NCBI GenBank assembly: GCA_963966185.1
Contig: CAWZYM010000350.1
Span: forward strand, 1 to 64,000
Reading direction: 5' to 3'
DNA: 64,000 nt
From: Rhabditoides inermis
Taxonomy: Eukaryota > Nematoda > Chromadorea > Rhabditida > Rhabditidae
Shown: in pieces, positions 39,453 to 52,300 of the stretch
How the letters are laid out: every line of letters starts with the position of its first letter
Numbering within the stretch: the first letter of the stretch is position 1
Notes under the pieces: model-generated
What the model was told of the DNA's origin: nothing
The model's database searches: none
The model's input: only the letters and a program-made list of their open reading frames with translations
Made by a program: the position numbers and the translations under genes

Positions 39453-40195
39453 ATGCGATTCTTCGAATGGCGTGAGATATGCGGACGCACACGTGTCTGT
39501 GCTTTTGGCTGCCGAAACATTCGCGCCGAAAATAAAAGTTCTCGGCGCAATGTTTCGGCGCCATGCCCGGCACTGATCTCGCAAGAAACGTGTCCAATAA
39601 ACCAACTTGTGAGTATGAACTTTGTGAAGAATCTTCTCGAGTACAGAGTGGGAGTCGGGTCGCGTGGAAAGCGGGGTGTTCTGGTTTCAGGCAAAACAAC
39701 TTGTGAACATCTACAACCTGTGTTTGTTATGCGGCAAAATATTTTGATAGCAGCCGGAATCGAGCCCGCGTCTGGCAAACAATCATCGACCACCCTAACC
39801 ACAAGGCCACAGAGATAGGTTGAATGCGATTCTTCGAATGGCGTGAGATATGCGGACGGACACGTGTCTGTGCTTTCGGCTGCCGAAACATTCGCGCCGA
39901 AAATAAGAGTTTTCGGCGCAATGTTTCGGCGCCATGCCCGGCCTTGATCTCGCGTGAAACGTGTCCAATAAAACAACTTGTGATGATGAACTTTGTGAAG
40001 AATCTTCTCGGGTTCGGAGTGGGAGTCGGGTCGCGTGGAAAGCGGAGTGTTCTGGTTTCAGGCAAAACAACTTGTGAACATCTACAACGTGTGCTTGTTA
40101 TGCGGCAAAAAAAATTTGATAGCAGCCGGAATCGAGCCCGCGTCTGGCAAACAATCATCGACCACCCTAACCACAAGGCCACAGAGATAGGTTGA

Positions 40196-40577
40196 ATGCG
40201 ATTCTTCGAATGGCGTGAGATATGCGGACGCACACGTGTCTGTGCTTTCGGCTGCCGAAACATTCGCGCCGAAAATAAAAGTTCTCGGCGCAATGTTTCG
40301 GCGCCATGCCCGGCACTGATCTCGCAAGAAACGTGTCCAATAAACCAACTTGTGAGTATGAACTTTGTGAAGAATCTTCTCGAGTACAGAGTGGGTGGAA
40401 AGTACAGAGTGGTCGCGTGGAAAGCGGGGTGTTCTGGTTTCAGGCAAAACAACTTGTGAACATCTACAACCTGTGTTTTTTTATGCGGCAAAATATTTTG
40501 ATAGCAGCCGGAATCGAGCCCGCGTCTGGCAAACAATCATCGACCACCCTAACCACAAGGCCACAGACATAGGTTGA
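40196..40577. repeat. Variant 382-bp monomer with rearranged GTGGGTGGAAAGTACAG segment, copy 2
   Basis: Carries the same internal rearrangement as the monomer at 34239 and differs mainly by one extra T in the CTGTGTTTTTTTATG stretch and TTCGGC in place of TTTGGC. It marks a block duplication of about 5.96 kb (16 monomers) between the two places. Confidence 0.8.
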
Positions 40578-42716
40578 ATGCGATTCTTCGAATGGCGTGA
40601 GATATGCGGACGGACACGTGTCTGTGCTTTCGGCTGCCGAAACATTCGCGCCGAAAATAAGAGTTTTCGGCGCAATGTTTCGGCGCCATGCCCGGCATTG
40701 ATCTCGCGTGAAACGTGTCCAATAAAACAACGTGTGATGATGAACTTTGTGAAGAATCTTCTCGGGTACAGAGTGGGAGTCGGCTCGCGTGGAAAGCCGG
40801 GTGTTCTGGTTTCAGGGAAAACAACTTGTGAAGATCTACAACGTGTGCTTGTTATGCGGCAAAAATTTTTGTTAGCAGCCGGAATCGAGCCCGCGTCTGG
40901 CAAACAATCTTCGACCACCCTAACCACAAGGCCACAGAGATAGGTTGAATGCGATTCGTCGAATGGCGTGAGATATGCGGACGCACACGTGTCTGTGCTT
41001 TCGGCTGCCGAAACATTCGCGCCGAAAATAGGAGTTTTCGGCGCAATGTTTCGGCGCCACGCCCGGCACTGATCTCGCAAGAAACGTGTCCAATAAACCA
41101 ACTTGTGAGTATGAACTCTGTGAAGAATCTTCTCGGGCACAGAGTCGGAGTCGGGTCGCGTGGAAAGCGGGGTGTTCTGGTTTCAGGCAAAACAACTTGT
41201 GAACATCTACAACGTGTGCTTGTTATGCGGCAAAAAAAATTTGATAGCAGCCGGAATCGAGCCCGCGTCTGGCAAACAATCATCGACCACCCTAACCACA
41301 AGGCCACAGAAATAGGTTGAATGCGATTTTTCGAATGGCGTGAGATATGCGGACGGACACGTGTCTGTGCTTTCGGCTGCCGAAACATTCGCGCCGAAAA
41401 TAAAAGTTTTCGGCGCAATGTTTCGGCGCCATGCCTGGCACTCATCTCGCAAGAAACGTGTCCAATAAACCAACTCGTGAGGATGAACTTTGTGAAGAAT
41501 CTTCTCGGGTACAGAGTGGGAGTCGGGTCGCGTGGAAAGCGGGGTGTTCTGGTTTCAGGCAAAACAACTTGTGAACATCTACAACGTTTGCTTGTTGTGC
41601 GGCAAAAAAAAATTTGATAGCAGCCGGAATCGAGCCCGCGTCTGGCAAACAATCATCGACCACCCTAACCACAAGGCCACAGAAATAGGTTGAGTGCGAT
41701 TCTTCGAATGGCGTGAGATATGCGGACGGACACGTGTCTGTGTTTTCGGCTGCCGAAACATTCGCGCCGAAAATAAGAGTTTTCGGCGCAATGTTTCGGC
41801 GCCATGCCCGGCATTGATCTCGCGTGAAACGTGTCCAATAAAACAACTTGTGATGATGAACTTTGTGAAGAATCTTCTCGGGTACAGAGTGGGAGTCGGG
41901 TCGCGTGGAAAGCGGAGTGTTCTGGTTTCAGGCAAAACAACTTGTGAACATCTACAACGTGTGCTTGTTGTGCGGCAAAAAAAAATTTGATAGCAGCCGG
42001 AATCGAGCCCGCGTCTGGCAAACAATCATCGACCACCCTAACCACAAGGCCACAGAAATAGGTTGAATGCGATTCTTCGAATGGCGTGAGATATGCGGAC
42101 GGACACGTGTCTGTGTTTTCGGCTGCCGAAACATTCGCGCCGAAAATAAGAGTTTTCGGCGCAATGTTTCGGCGCCATGCCTGGCACTCATCTCGCAAGA
42201 AACGTGTCTAATAAACCAACTCGTGAGGATGAACTTTGTGAAGAATCTTCTCGGGTACAGAGTGGGAGTCGGGTCGCGTGGAAAGCGGGGTGTTCTGGTT
42301 TCAGGCAAAACAACTTGTGAAGATCTACAACGTGTGCTTGTTATGCGGCAAAAAATTTTGATAGCAGCCGGAATCGAGCCCGCGTCTGGCAAACAATCAT
42401 CGACCACCCTAACCACAAGACCACAGAGATAGGTTGAATGCTATTCTTCGAATGGCGTGAGATATGCGGACATACACGTGTCTGTGCTTTCGGCTGCCGA
42501 AACATTCGCGCCGAAAATAAGAGTTTTCGGCGCAATGTTTCGGCGCCATGCCCGGCATTGATCTCGCGTGAAACGTGTCCAATAAAACAACTTGTGATGA
42601 TGAACTTTGTGAAGAATCTTCTCGGGTACAGAGTGGGAGTCGGGTCGCGTGGAAAGCGGGGTGTTCCGGTTTCAGGCAAAACAACTTGTGAACATCTACA
42701 ACGTGTGCTTGTTATG

Positions 42717-43320
42717 ATAGATAGATTTATTACCGATAACATGAGAAAATCGACATAGCAACAAAAAGTGAATACATGGAAAACGGCAGATATGGATGGG
42801 GTTGAATATAAATAAGGAATAATAACATAATAATATACGAAACAAGAAAATATGGTCTCTATAGGTTGCGCAATTTGCTAGGTGGCATAATATCTAATGT
42901 AGAGAGTTGTGATTTGAAGACGGAAGGGTCGTTGACGGAAACTAAGTCATGAGGAAGGGAGTTCCAAATTACGAAGGTTCTGCTTAAAAAAGTGCTAGTA
43001 CGGCCTGTGTGATCAAATGAGGGAACAATCCTAAATTCATGAGAGCCGCGAGTACGAGTTGGAATAATTGCGAAAAGCCCATGATAGTCTAAAGTCGTTT
43101 TTGAGTGAATAACTTTGTGTATGTAAGTGACGTCATTTAAGAATCGCCTATTTTCAAGAGATTGAAGATTAAAAAAATTGAAGGCGTTCGGGGTATGATA
43201 AGTTGCGTCCGATACGCTGACACACACGTCGAGTATAATAGCGTTGTATGCTTTCGATTAGGTTTACAGAAGCAACGTCAGTAGGGTTCCAGAGCTCGGT
43301 ACAATATTCTAGTTTACAGC
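42717..43320 (-). mobile_element. 5'-truncated non-LTR retrotransposon (Jockey/CR1-like LINE) inserted in the satellite
   Basis: A 604-bp insertion interrupts a monomer. It is bounded by TTATG at 42712-42716 and again at 43321-43325, a 5-bp target-site duplication of monomer sequence. On the minus strand the element encodes the end of a LINE ORF2 (see the entry at 42859), followed by an AT-rich 3' UTR of about 140 bp and a terminal ATCTATCTAT run in place of a poly(A) tail. Such short tandem tails are usual in CR1/Jockey-related LINEs. The 5' end is cut off within the coding region, as is typical of incomplete target-primed reverse transcription. Confidence 0.85.
42859..43320 (-). pseudogene. 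C-terminal fragment of LINE ORF2 (post-reverse-transcriptase region), frameshifted
   Basis: On the minus strand the fragment begins with LEYCTELWNP, IESIQRYYTRRV and SYPERL, continues as SLENRRFLNDV, and ends with TFVIWNSLPHDLVS and VFKSQL. This series (LEY..WNP, IQR..TR, Y.ERL, LE.RR, N.LP, FK..L) is the conserved tail that follows the reverse transcriptase in Jockey, CR1 and related LINEs. The two parts are in different frames, joined near a poly-A/T stretch at about 43170, so the fragment is broken as well as truncated. No endonuclease or RT catalytic motifs remain, so it cannot move by itself. Confidence 0.8.
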
Positions 43321-45586
43321 TTATGCGGCAAAAAAATTTGATAGCAGCCGGAATCGAGCCCGCGTCTGGCAAACAATCATCGACCACCCTAACCACAAGG
43401 CCACAGAGATAGGTTGAATGCGATTCTTCGAATGGCGTGAGATATGCGGACGCACACGTGTCTGTGCTTTCGGCTGCCGAAACATTCGCGCCGAAAATAA
43501 GAGTTTTCGGCGCAATGTTTCGGCGCCATGCACGGCCTTGATCTCGCGTGAAACGTGTCCAATAAAACAACTTGTGATGATGAACTTTGTGAAGAATCTT
43601 CTCGGGTACAGAGTGGGAGTCGGGTCGCGTGGAAAGCGGAGTGTTCTGGTTTCAGGCAAAACAACTTGTGAACATCTACAACGTGTGCTTGTTATGCGGC
43701 AAAAAAAAAATTTGATAGCAGCCGGAATCGAGCCCGCGTCTGGCAAACAATCATCGACCACCCTAACCACAAGGCCACAGAAATAGGTTGAATGCGATTT
43801 TTCGAATGGCGTGAGATATGCGGACGGACACGTGTCTGTGCTTTCGGCTGCCGAAACATTCGCGCCGAAAATAAAAGTTTTCGGCGCAATGTTTCGGCGC
43901 CATGCCTGGCACTCATCTCGCAAGAAACGTGTCCAATAAACCAACTCGTGAGGATGAACTTTGTGAAGAATCTTCTCGGGTACAGAGTGGGAGTCGGGTC
44001 GCGTGGAAAGCGGGGTGTTCTGGTTTCAGGCAAAACAACTTGTGAAGATCTACAACGTGTGCTTGTTATGCGGCAAAAAAATTTGATAGCAGCCGGAATC
44101 GAGCCCGCGTCTGGCAAACAATCATCGACCACCCTAACCACAAGGCCACAGAGATAGGTTGAATGCGATTCTTCGAATGGCGTGAGATATGCGGACGGAC
44201 ACGTGTCTGTGCTTTCGGCTGCCGAAACATTCGCGCCGAAAATAAGAGTTTTCGGCGCAATGTTTCGGCGCCATGCACGGCCTTGATCTCGCGTGAAACG
44301 TGTCCAATAAAACAACTTGTGATGATGAACTTTGTGAAGAATCTTCTCGGGTACAGAGTGGGAGTCGGGTCGCGTGGAAAACGGAGTGTTCTGGTTTCAG
44401 GCAAAACAACTTGTGAACATCTCGAACGTGTGCTTGTTATGCGGCAAAAAAAAATTTGATAGCAGCCGGAATCGAGCCCGCGTCTGGCAAACAATCATCG
44501 ACCACCCTAACCACAAGGCCACAGAAATAGGTTGAATGCGATTCTTCGAATGGCGTGAGATATGCGGACGCACACGTGTCTGTGCTTTCGGCTGCCGAAA
44601 CATTCGCGCCGAAAATAAGAGTTTTCGGCGCAATGTTTCGGCGCCATGCACGGCCTTGATCTCGCGTGAAACGTGTCCAATAAAACAACTTGTGATGATG
44701 AACTTTGTGAAGAATCTTCTCGGGTACAGAGTGGGAGTCGGGTCGCGTGGAAAGCGGAGTGTTCTGGTTTCAGGCAAAACAACTTGTGAACATCTCGAAC
44801 GTGTGCTTGTTATGCGGCAAAAAAAAATTTGATAGCAGCCGGAATCGAGCCCGCGTCTGGCAAACAATCATCGACCACCCTAACCACAAGGCCACAGAAA
44901 TAGGTTGAATGCGATTTTTCGAATGGCGTGAGATATGCGGACGGACACGTGTCTGTGCTTTCGGCTGCCGAAACATTCGCGCCGAAAATATAAGTTTTCG
45001 GCGCAATGTTTCGGCGCCATGCCTGGCACTCATCTCGCAAGAAACGTGTCCAATAAACCAACTCGTGAGGATGAACTTTGTGAAGAATCTTCTCGGGTAC
45101 AGAGTGGGAGTCGGGTCGCGTGGAAAGCGGGGTGTTCTGGTTTCAGGCAAAACAACTTGTGAAGATCTACAACGTGTGCTTGTTATGCGGCAAAAAAAAT
45201 TGATAGCAGCCGGAATCGAGCCCGCGTCTGGCAAACAATCATCGACCACCCTAACCACAAGGCCACAGAGATAGGTTGAATGCGATTCTTCGAATGGCGT
45301 GAGATATGACGGACACGTGTCTGTGCTTTCGGCTGCCGAAACATTCGCGCCGAAAATAAGAGTTTTCGGCGCAATGTTTCGGCGCCATGCACGGCCTTGA
45401 TCTCGCGTGAAACGTGTCCAATAAAACAACTTGTGATGATGAACTTTGTGAAGAATCTTCTCGGGTACAGAGTGGGAGTCGGGTCGCGTGGAAAGCGGAG
45501 TGTTCTGGTTTCAGGCAAAACAACTTGTGAACATCTCGAACGTGTGCTTGTTATGCGGCAAAAAAAAATTTGATAGCAGCCGGAAT
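43321..45586. repeat. 371-bp satellite array, block 2 (about 6 monomers)
   Basis: Continues the monomer interrupted by the LINE, with phase marks at 43418, 43792, 44163, 44536, 44909 and about 45281. Several monomers share GCCATGCACGG and CATCTCGAACGTG, variants rare elsewhere, so they form a local subfamily spread by recent tandem duplication. The last complete monomer lacks a few bases (GATATGACGGACAC at 45303-45316). Confidence 0.95.
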
Positions 45587-45588
45587 TA

Positions 45589-45612
45589 GAGAGGGCGCGC
45601 CAGCGCCCTCTC
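45589..45612. repeat. Perfect 10-bp-stem terminal hairpin of the 723-bp element
   Basis: GAGAGGGCGC and its complement GCGCCCTCTC flank a four-base loop. The hairpin starts 2 bp inside the element edge. Strong GC-rich hairpins at one end mark the 3' end of rolling-circle transposons, which would place this element on the minus strand. It could also act as a terminator-like structure. Confidence 0.85.
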
Positions 45613-45982
45613 GTTTGTACTGGATGTCCCCGCGCGCTAGAATGCTCAAAAACGACTTTTCCCGGATGAAGCACTTTTCCTCATTTTGAAGTGATTTCCA
45701 CTGTTACATTGCATTCACATCTCTATTCGATAGAGTTATAGAAAGTTGTATTGAGTTTGATTGAATTTGAAGCGAGATACGGAGAGTCCGCATTCGAGTG
45801 CGGATTGAGATTGGTGTCGGGCGGGCGGGCGTCGGACAATCGCTTTCGCCCCGCCCCCTCTGTGTGTGAGTGAGAGAGAGAGAGATAGGCGAATAGCGGG
45901 TGCGCGTCGGTATCCTCGCAGCGAATCGCGAACGTGTATGAAAATGTAACTTTGTGAAACAAAACTTAAGAAAAGGACAGAT

Positions 45983-46309
45983 ATTATCATTCAAAAGTAC
46001 TTCCAAGTAAAAGTAGTTGGTTTGTACTGTTGTCTCAGTTGAGCAAAAGGACTGAAATGTTTCAATGGAGACATGTGCAAACAGGCTCTCAGCATTATTC
46101 GACGTGTTATGTTACAACAGAAGTTGTGCTTTTAGATAATAACTGCATAACTTCGTAAACGCGTTCATTATAATATGGCCGCTTTGCACTGGTATGAGAG
46201 AGAGAGCCTGTTGGCACATGTCTCCATTGAAACATTTCAGTCCTTTTGCTCAACTGAGACAACAGTACAAACCAACTACTTTTACTTGGAAGTACTTTTG
46301 AATGATAAT
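45983..46309. repeat. Long inverted repeat, two arms of about 106 bp around a 115-bp loop
   Basis: The left arm (45983-46088) starts ATTATCATTCAAAAGTAC and the right arm (46203-46309) ends with its complement GTACTTTTGAATGATAAT. I find one mismatch or so between the arms (GTGCAAAC against GTGCCAAC). The intervening sequence is unrelated. Near-identical arms point to a recent foldback or MITE-like structure. It may itself be a separate element nested in, or forming one end of, the 723-bp insertion. Confidence 0.85.
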
Positions 46310-49300
46310 CGAGCCAGCGTCTGGCAAACAATCATCGACCACCCTAACCACAAGGCCACAGAAATAGGTTGAATGCGATTTTTCGAATGGCGTGAGATAT
46401 GCGGACGGACACGTGTCTGTGCTTTCGGCTGCCGAAACATTCGCCCCGAAAATAAGAGTTTTCGGCGCAATGTTTCGGCGCCATGCCTGGCACTCATCTC
46501 GCAAGAAACGTGTCCAATAAACCAACTCGTGAGGATGAACTTTGTGAAGAATCTTCTCGGGTACAGAGTGGGAGTCGGGTCGCGTGGAAAGCGGGGTGTT
46601 CTGGTTTCAGGCAAAACAACTTGTGAAGATCTACAACGTGTGCTTGAAATGCGGCAAAAAAATTTGATAGCAGCCGGAATCGAGCCCGCGTCTGGCAAAC
46701 AATCATCGACCACCCTAACCACAAGAGATAGGTTGAATGCGATTCTTCGAATGGCGTGAGATATGCGGACGGACACGTGTCTGTGCTTTCGGCTGCCGAA
46801 ACATTCGCGCCGAAAATAAGAGTTTTCGGCGCAATGTTTCGGCGCCATGCCCGGCATTGATCTCGCGTGAAACGTGTCCAATAAAACAACTTGTGATGAT
46901 GAACTTTGTGAAGAATCTTCTCGGGTACAGAGTGGGAGTCGGGTCGCGTGGAAAGCGGAGTGTTCTGGTTTCAGGCAAAACAACTTGTGAAGATCTACAA
47001 CGTGTGCTTGTTATGCGGCAAAAAAAATTGATAGCAGCCGGAATCGAGCCCGCGTCTGGCAAACAATCATTGACCACCCTAACCACAAGGCCACAGAGAT
47101 AGGTTGAATGCGATTCTTCGAATGGCGTGAGATATGCGGACGCACACGTGTCTGTGCTTTCGGCTGCCGAAACATTCGCGCCGAAAATAAGAGTTTTCGG
47201 CGCAATGTTTCGGCGCCATGCCCGGCCTTGATCTCGCGTGAAACGTGTCCAATAAAACAACTTGTGATGATGAACTTTGTGAAGAATCTTCTCGGGTACA
47301 GAGTGGGAGTCGGGTCGCGTGGAAAGCGGAGTGTTCTGGTTTCAGGCAAAACAACTTGTGAACATCTACAACGTGTGCTTGTTATGCGGCAAAAAAAAAT
47401 TGATAGCAGCCGGAATCGAGCCCGCGTCTGGCAAACAATCATCGACCACCCTAACCACAAGGCCACAGAGATAGGTTGAATGCGATTCTTCGAATGGCGT
47501 GAGATATGCGGACGCACACGTGTCTGTGCTTTCGGCTGCCGAAACATTCGCGCCGAAAATAAGAGTTTTCGACGCAATGTTTCGGCGCCATGCCCGGCTT
47601 TGATCTCGCGTGAAACGTGTCCAATAAAACAACTTGTGATGATGAACTTTGTGAAGAATCTTCTCGGGTACAGAGTGGGAGTCGGGTCGCGTGGAAAGCG
47701 GAGTGTTCTGGTTTCAGGCAAAACAACTTGTGAACATCTACAACGTGTGCTTGTTATGCGGCAAAAAAAAATTTGATAGCAGCCGGAATCGAGCCCGCGT
47801 CTGGCAAACAATCATCGACCACCCTAACCACAAGGCCACAGAGATAGGTTGAATGCGATTCGTCGAATGGCGTGAGATATGCGGACGCACACGTGTCTGT
47901 GCTTTTGGCTGCCGAAACATTCGCGCCGAAAAGAAGAGTTTTCGGCGCAATGTTTCGGCGCCATGCCCGGCCTTGGTCTCGCGTGAAACGTGTCCAATAA
48001 AACAACTTGTGATGATGAACTTTGTGAAGATTCTTCTCGGGTACAGAGTGGGAGTCGGGTCGCGTGGAAAGCGGAGTGTTCTGGTTTCAGGCAAAACAAC
48101 TTGTGAACATCTACAACGTGTGCTTGTTATGCGGCAAAAAATTTTGATAGCAGACGGAATCGAGCCCGCGTCTGGCAAACAATCATCGACCACCCTAACC
48201 ACAAGGCCACAGAGATAGGTTGAATGCGATTCTTCGGATGGCGTGAGTTATGCGGACGCAAACGTGTCTGTGCTTTCGGCTGCCGAAACATTCGCGCCGA
48301 AAATAACAGTTTTCGGCGCAATGTTTCGGCGCCATGCCCGGCACTGATCTCGCGTGAAACGTGTCCAATAAAACAACTTGTGATGATGAACTTTGTGAAG
48401 ATTTTTCTCGGGTACAGAGTGGGAGTCGGGTCGCGTGGAAAGCGGAGTGTTCTGGTTTCAGGCAAAACAACTTGTGAAGATCTACAACGTGTGCTTGTTA
48501 TGCGGCAAAAATTTTTGATAGCAGCCGGAATCGAGCCCGCGTCTGGCAAACAATCATCGACCACCCTAACCACAAGGCCACAGAGATAGGTTGAATGCGA
48601 TTCTTCGAATGGCGTGAGATATGCGGACGCACACGTGTCTGTGCTTTTGGCTGCCGAAACATTCGCGCCGAAAATAACAGTTTTCGGCGCAATGTTTCGG
48701 CGCCATGCCCGGCACTGATCTCGCAAGAAACGTGTCCAATAAACCAACTTGTGAGTATAAAATTTGTGAAGAATCTTCTCGGGTACAGAGTGGGAGTCGG
48801 GTCGCGTGGAAAGCGGGGTGTTCTGGTTTCAGGCAAAACAACTTGTGAACATCTACAACGTGTGTTTGTTATGCGGCAAAAATTTTTGATAGCAGCCGGA
48901 ATCGAGCCCGCGTCTGGTAAACAATCATCGACCACCCTAACCACAAGGCCACAGAGATAGGTTGAATGCGATTCGTCGAATGGCGTGAGATATGCGGACG
49001 CACACGTGTCTGTGCTTTCGGCTGCCGAAACATTCGCGCCGAAAAGAAGAGTTTTCGGCGCAATGTTTCGGCGCCATGCCCGGCCTTGGTCTCGCGTGAA
49101 ACGTGTCCAATAAAACAACTTGTGATGATGAACTTTGTGAAGAATCTTCTCAGGTACAGAGTGGGAGTCGGGTCGCGTGGAAAGCGGAGTGTTCTGGTTT
49201 CAGGCAAAACATTTTGTGAAGATCTACAACGTGTGCTTGTTATGCGGCAAAAAATTTTGATGGCAGCCGGAATCGAGCCCGCGCCTGGCAAACAATTATC

Positions 49301-52300
49301 GACCACCCTAGCCACAAGGCCAGAGAGACAATAAGAGTTTTCGGAGAATGTGATTTTTCGAATGACGTGAGATATGCTGACGCACACGTGTCTGTGCTTT
49401 CGGCTGCCGAAACATTCGCGCCGAAAATAAGAGTTTTCGGCGCAATGCTTCGGCGCTATGCCCGGCACTGATCTCGCAAGAAACGTGTCCAATAAACCAA
49501 CTTGTGAGTATGAACTTTGTGAAGAATCTTCTCGGGTACAGAGTGGGAGTCGGGTCGCGTGGAAAGCGGGGTGTTCTGGATTCAGGCAAAACAACTTGTG
49601 AACATTTACAACGTGTGCTTGTTATGCGGCAAAAATGTTTGATAGCAGCGGGTATCGAGCCCGCGTCTGGCAAACAATCATCGACCACCCTAACCACAAG
49701 GCCACAGAGATAGGTTGAATGCGATTCTTCGAATGGCGTGAGATATGCGGACGCACACGTGTCTGTGCTTTTGGCTGCCGAAACATTCGCGCCGAAAATA
49801 ACAGTTTTCGGCGCAATGTTTCGGCGCCATGCCCGGCACTGATCTCGCAAGAAACGTGTCCAATAAACCAACTTGTGAGTATAAAATTTGTGAAGAATCT
49901 TCTCGGGTACAGAGTGGGAGTCGGGTCGCGTGGAAAGCGGGGTGTTCTGGTTTCAGGCAAAACAACTTGTGAACATCTACAACGTGTGTTTGTTATGCGG
50001 CAAAAATTTTTGATAGCAGCCGGAATCGAGCCCGCGTCTGGTAAACAATCATCGACCACCCTAACCACAAGGCCACAGAGATAGGTTGAATGCGATTCGT
50101 CGAATGGCGTGAGATATGCGGACGCACACGTGTCTGTGCTTTCGGCTGCCGAAACATTCGCGCCGAAAAGAAGAGTTTTCGGCGCAATGTTTCGGCGCCA
50201 TGCCCGGCCTTGGTCTCGCGTGAAACGTGTCCAATAAAACAACTTGTGATGATGAACTTTGTGAAGAATCTTCTCAGGTACAGAGTGGGAGTCGGGTCGC
50301 GTGGAAAGCGGAGTGTTCTGGTTTCAGGCAAAACATTTTGTGAAGATCTACAACGTGTGCTTGTTATGCGGCAAAAAATTTTGATGGCAGCCGGAATCGA
50401 GCCCGCGCCTGGCAAACAATTATCGACCACCCTAGCCACAAGGCCAGAGAGACAATAAGAGTTTTCGGAGAATGTGATTTTTCGAATGACGTGAGATATG
50501 CTGACGCACACGTGTCTGTGCTTTCGGCTGCCGAAACATTCGCGCCGAAAATAAGAGTTTTCGGCGCAATGCTTCGGCGCTATGCCCGGCACTGATCTCG
50601 CAAGAAACGTGTCCAATAAACCAACTTGTGAGTATGAACTTTGTGAAGAATCTTCTCGGGTACAGAGTGGGAGTCGGGTCGCGTGGAAAGCGGGGTGTTC
50701 TGGATTCAGGCAAAACAACTTGTGAACATTTACAACGTGTGCTTGTTATGCGGCAAAAATGTTTGATAGCAGCGGGTATCGAGCCCGCGTCTGGCAAACA
50801 ATCATCGACCACCCTAACCACAAGGCCACAGAGATAGGTTTAATGCGATTCTTTGAATGGCGTGAGATATGCGGACGCACACGTGTCTGTGCTTTCGGCT
50901 GCCGAAACATTCGCGCCGAAAATAACAGTTTTCGGCGCAATGTTTCGGCGCCATGCCCGGCACTGATCTCGCGTGAAACGTGTCCAATAAAACAACTTGT
51001 GATGATGAACTTTGTGAAGATTTTTCTCGGGTACAGAGTGGGAGTCGGGTCGCGTGGAAAGCGGAGTGTTCTGGTTTCAGGCAAAACAACTTGTGAAGAT
51101 CTACAACGTGTGCTTGTTATGCGGCAAAAATTTTTGATAGCAGCCGGAATCGAGCCCGCGTCTGGCAAACAATCATCGACCACCCTAACCACAAGGCCAC
51201 AGAGATAGGTTGAATGCGATTCTTCGAATGGCGTGAGATATGCGGACGCACACGTGTCTGTGCTTTTGGCTGCCGAAACATTCGCGCCGAAAATAACAGT
51301 TTTCGGCGCAATGTTTCGGCGCCATGCCCGGCACTGATCTCGCAAGAAACGTGTCCAATAAACCAACTTGTGAGTATAAAATTTGTGAAGAATCTTCTCG
51401 GGTACAGAGTGGGAGTCGGGTCGCGTGGAAAGCGGGGTGTTCTGGTTTCAGGCAAAACAACTTGTGAACATCTACAACGTGTGTTTGTTATGCGGCAAAA
51501 ATTTTTGATAGCAGCCGGAATCGAGCCCGCGTCTGGTAAACAATCATCGACCACCCTAACCACAAGGCCACAGAGATAGGTTGAATGCGATTCGTCGAAT
51601 GGCGTGAGATATGCGGACGCACACGTGTCTGTGCTTTCGGCTGCCGAAACATTCGCGCCGAAAAGAAGAGTTTTCGGCGCAATGTTTCGGCGCCATGCCC
51701 GGCCTTGGTCTCGCGTGAAACGTGTCCAATAAAACAACTTGTGATGATGAACTTTGTGAAGAATCTTCTCAGGTACAGAGTGGGAGTCGGGTCGCGTGGA
51801 AAGCGGAGTGTTCTGGTTTCAGGCAAAACATTTTGTGAAGATCTACAACGTGTGCTTGTTATGCGGCAAAAAATTTTGATGGCAGCCGGAATCGAGCCCG
51901 CGCCTGGCAAACAATTATCGACCACCCTAGCCACAAGGCCAGAGAGACAATAAGAGTTTTCGGAGAATGTGATTTTTCGAATGACGTGAGATATGCTGAC
52001 GCACACGTGTCTGTGCTTTCGGCTGCCGAAACATTCGCGCCGAAAATAAGAGTTTTCGGCGCAATGTTTCGGCGCCATGCCCGGCACTGATCTCGCAAGA
52101 AACGTGTCCAATAAACCAACTTGTGAGTATGAACTCTGTGAAGAATCTTCTCGGGTACAGAGTGGGAGTCGGGTCGCGTGAAAAGCGGGGTGTTCTGGTT
52201 TCAGGCAAAACAACTTGTTAAGATCTACAAAGTGTGTTTGTTATGCGGCAAAATTTTTTGATAGCAGCCGGAATCGAGCCCGCGTCTGGCAAACAATCAT

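Larger units (their letters stand above)
16429..42716. repeat. 371-bp satellite array, block 1 (about 71 monomers)
   Basis: Taking ATGCGATTCTTCGAATGGCG as a phase mark, monomers start at 16394, 16765, 17136, 17509, 17880 and so on to 42438, with steps of 371, 372 or 373 bp. Most length variation is in one A tract (GCGGCAAAAA..TTTGATAGC). A few 381-382-bp monomers carry short insertions. Each monomer contains a minus-strand tRNA-like module, a 49-bp hairpin and a CACACGTGTCTGTGC stretch. Monomers fall into recurring subtypes (AATAAGAGTTTTC versus AATAAAAGTTCTC, CTCGCGTGAAAC versus CTCGCAAGAAAC, CTTCTCGGGTAC versus CTTCTCGAGTAC) whose order repeats over long distances. No protein-coding gene is supported. 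Confidence 0.97.
45587..46309. mobile_element. 723-bp non-autonomous element, possibly Helitron/Helentron-like
   Basis: The element splits a monomer exactly between CCGGAAT and CGAGCC, which lies inside the minus-strand B box. It has no terminal inverted repeat joining its two ends. On the minus strand its 3' end is a perfect 10-bp hairpin followed by TAA, giving a CTAA end next to a host T, and its other end abuts a host A. That resembles the CTRR/hairpin end and A-T target of Helitrons. The first bases on the minus strand are TTATCATTC, not the usual TC, so Helitron2/Helentron or a foldback element are alternatives. A 3-bp duplication (AAT) is also possible. It holds a GA microsatellite (about 45868-45890) and no coding region. 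Confidence 0.55.

Noticed and set aside
16429..42716. CRISPR-like regular repeats
   Set aside because: Monomers are head-to-tail with no unique spacers and are far too long; the setting is eukaryotic.
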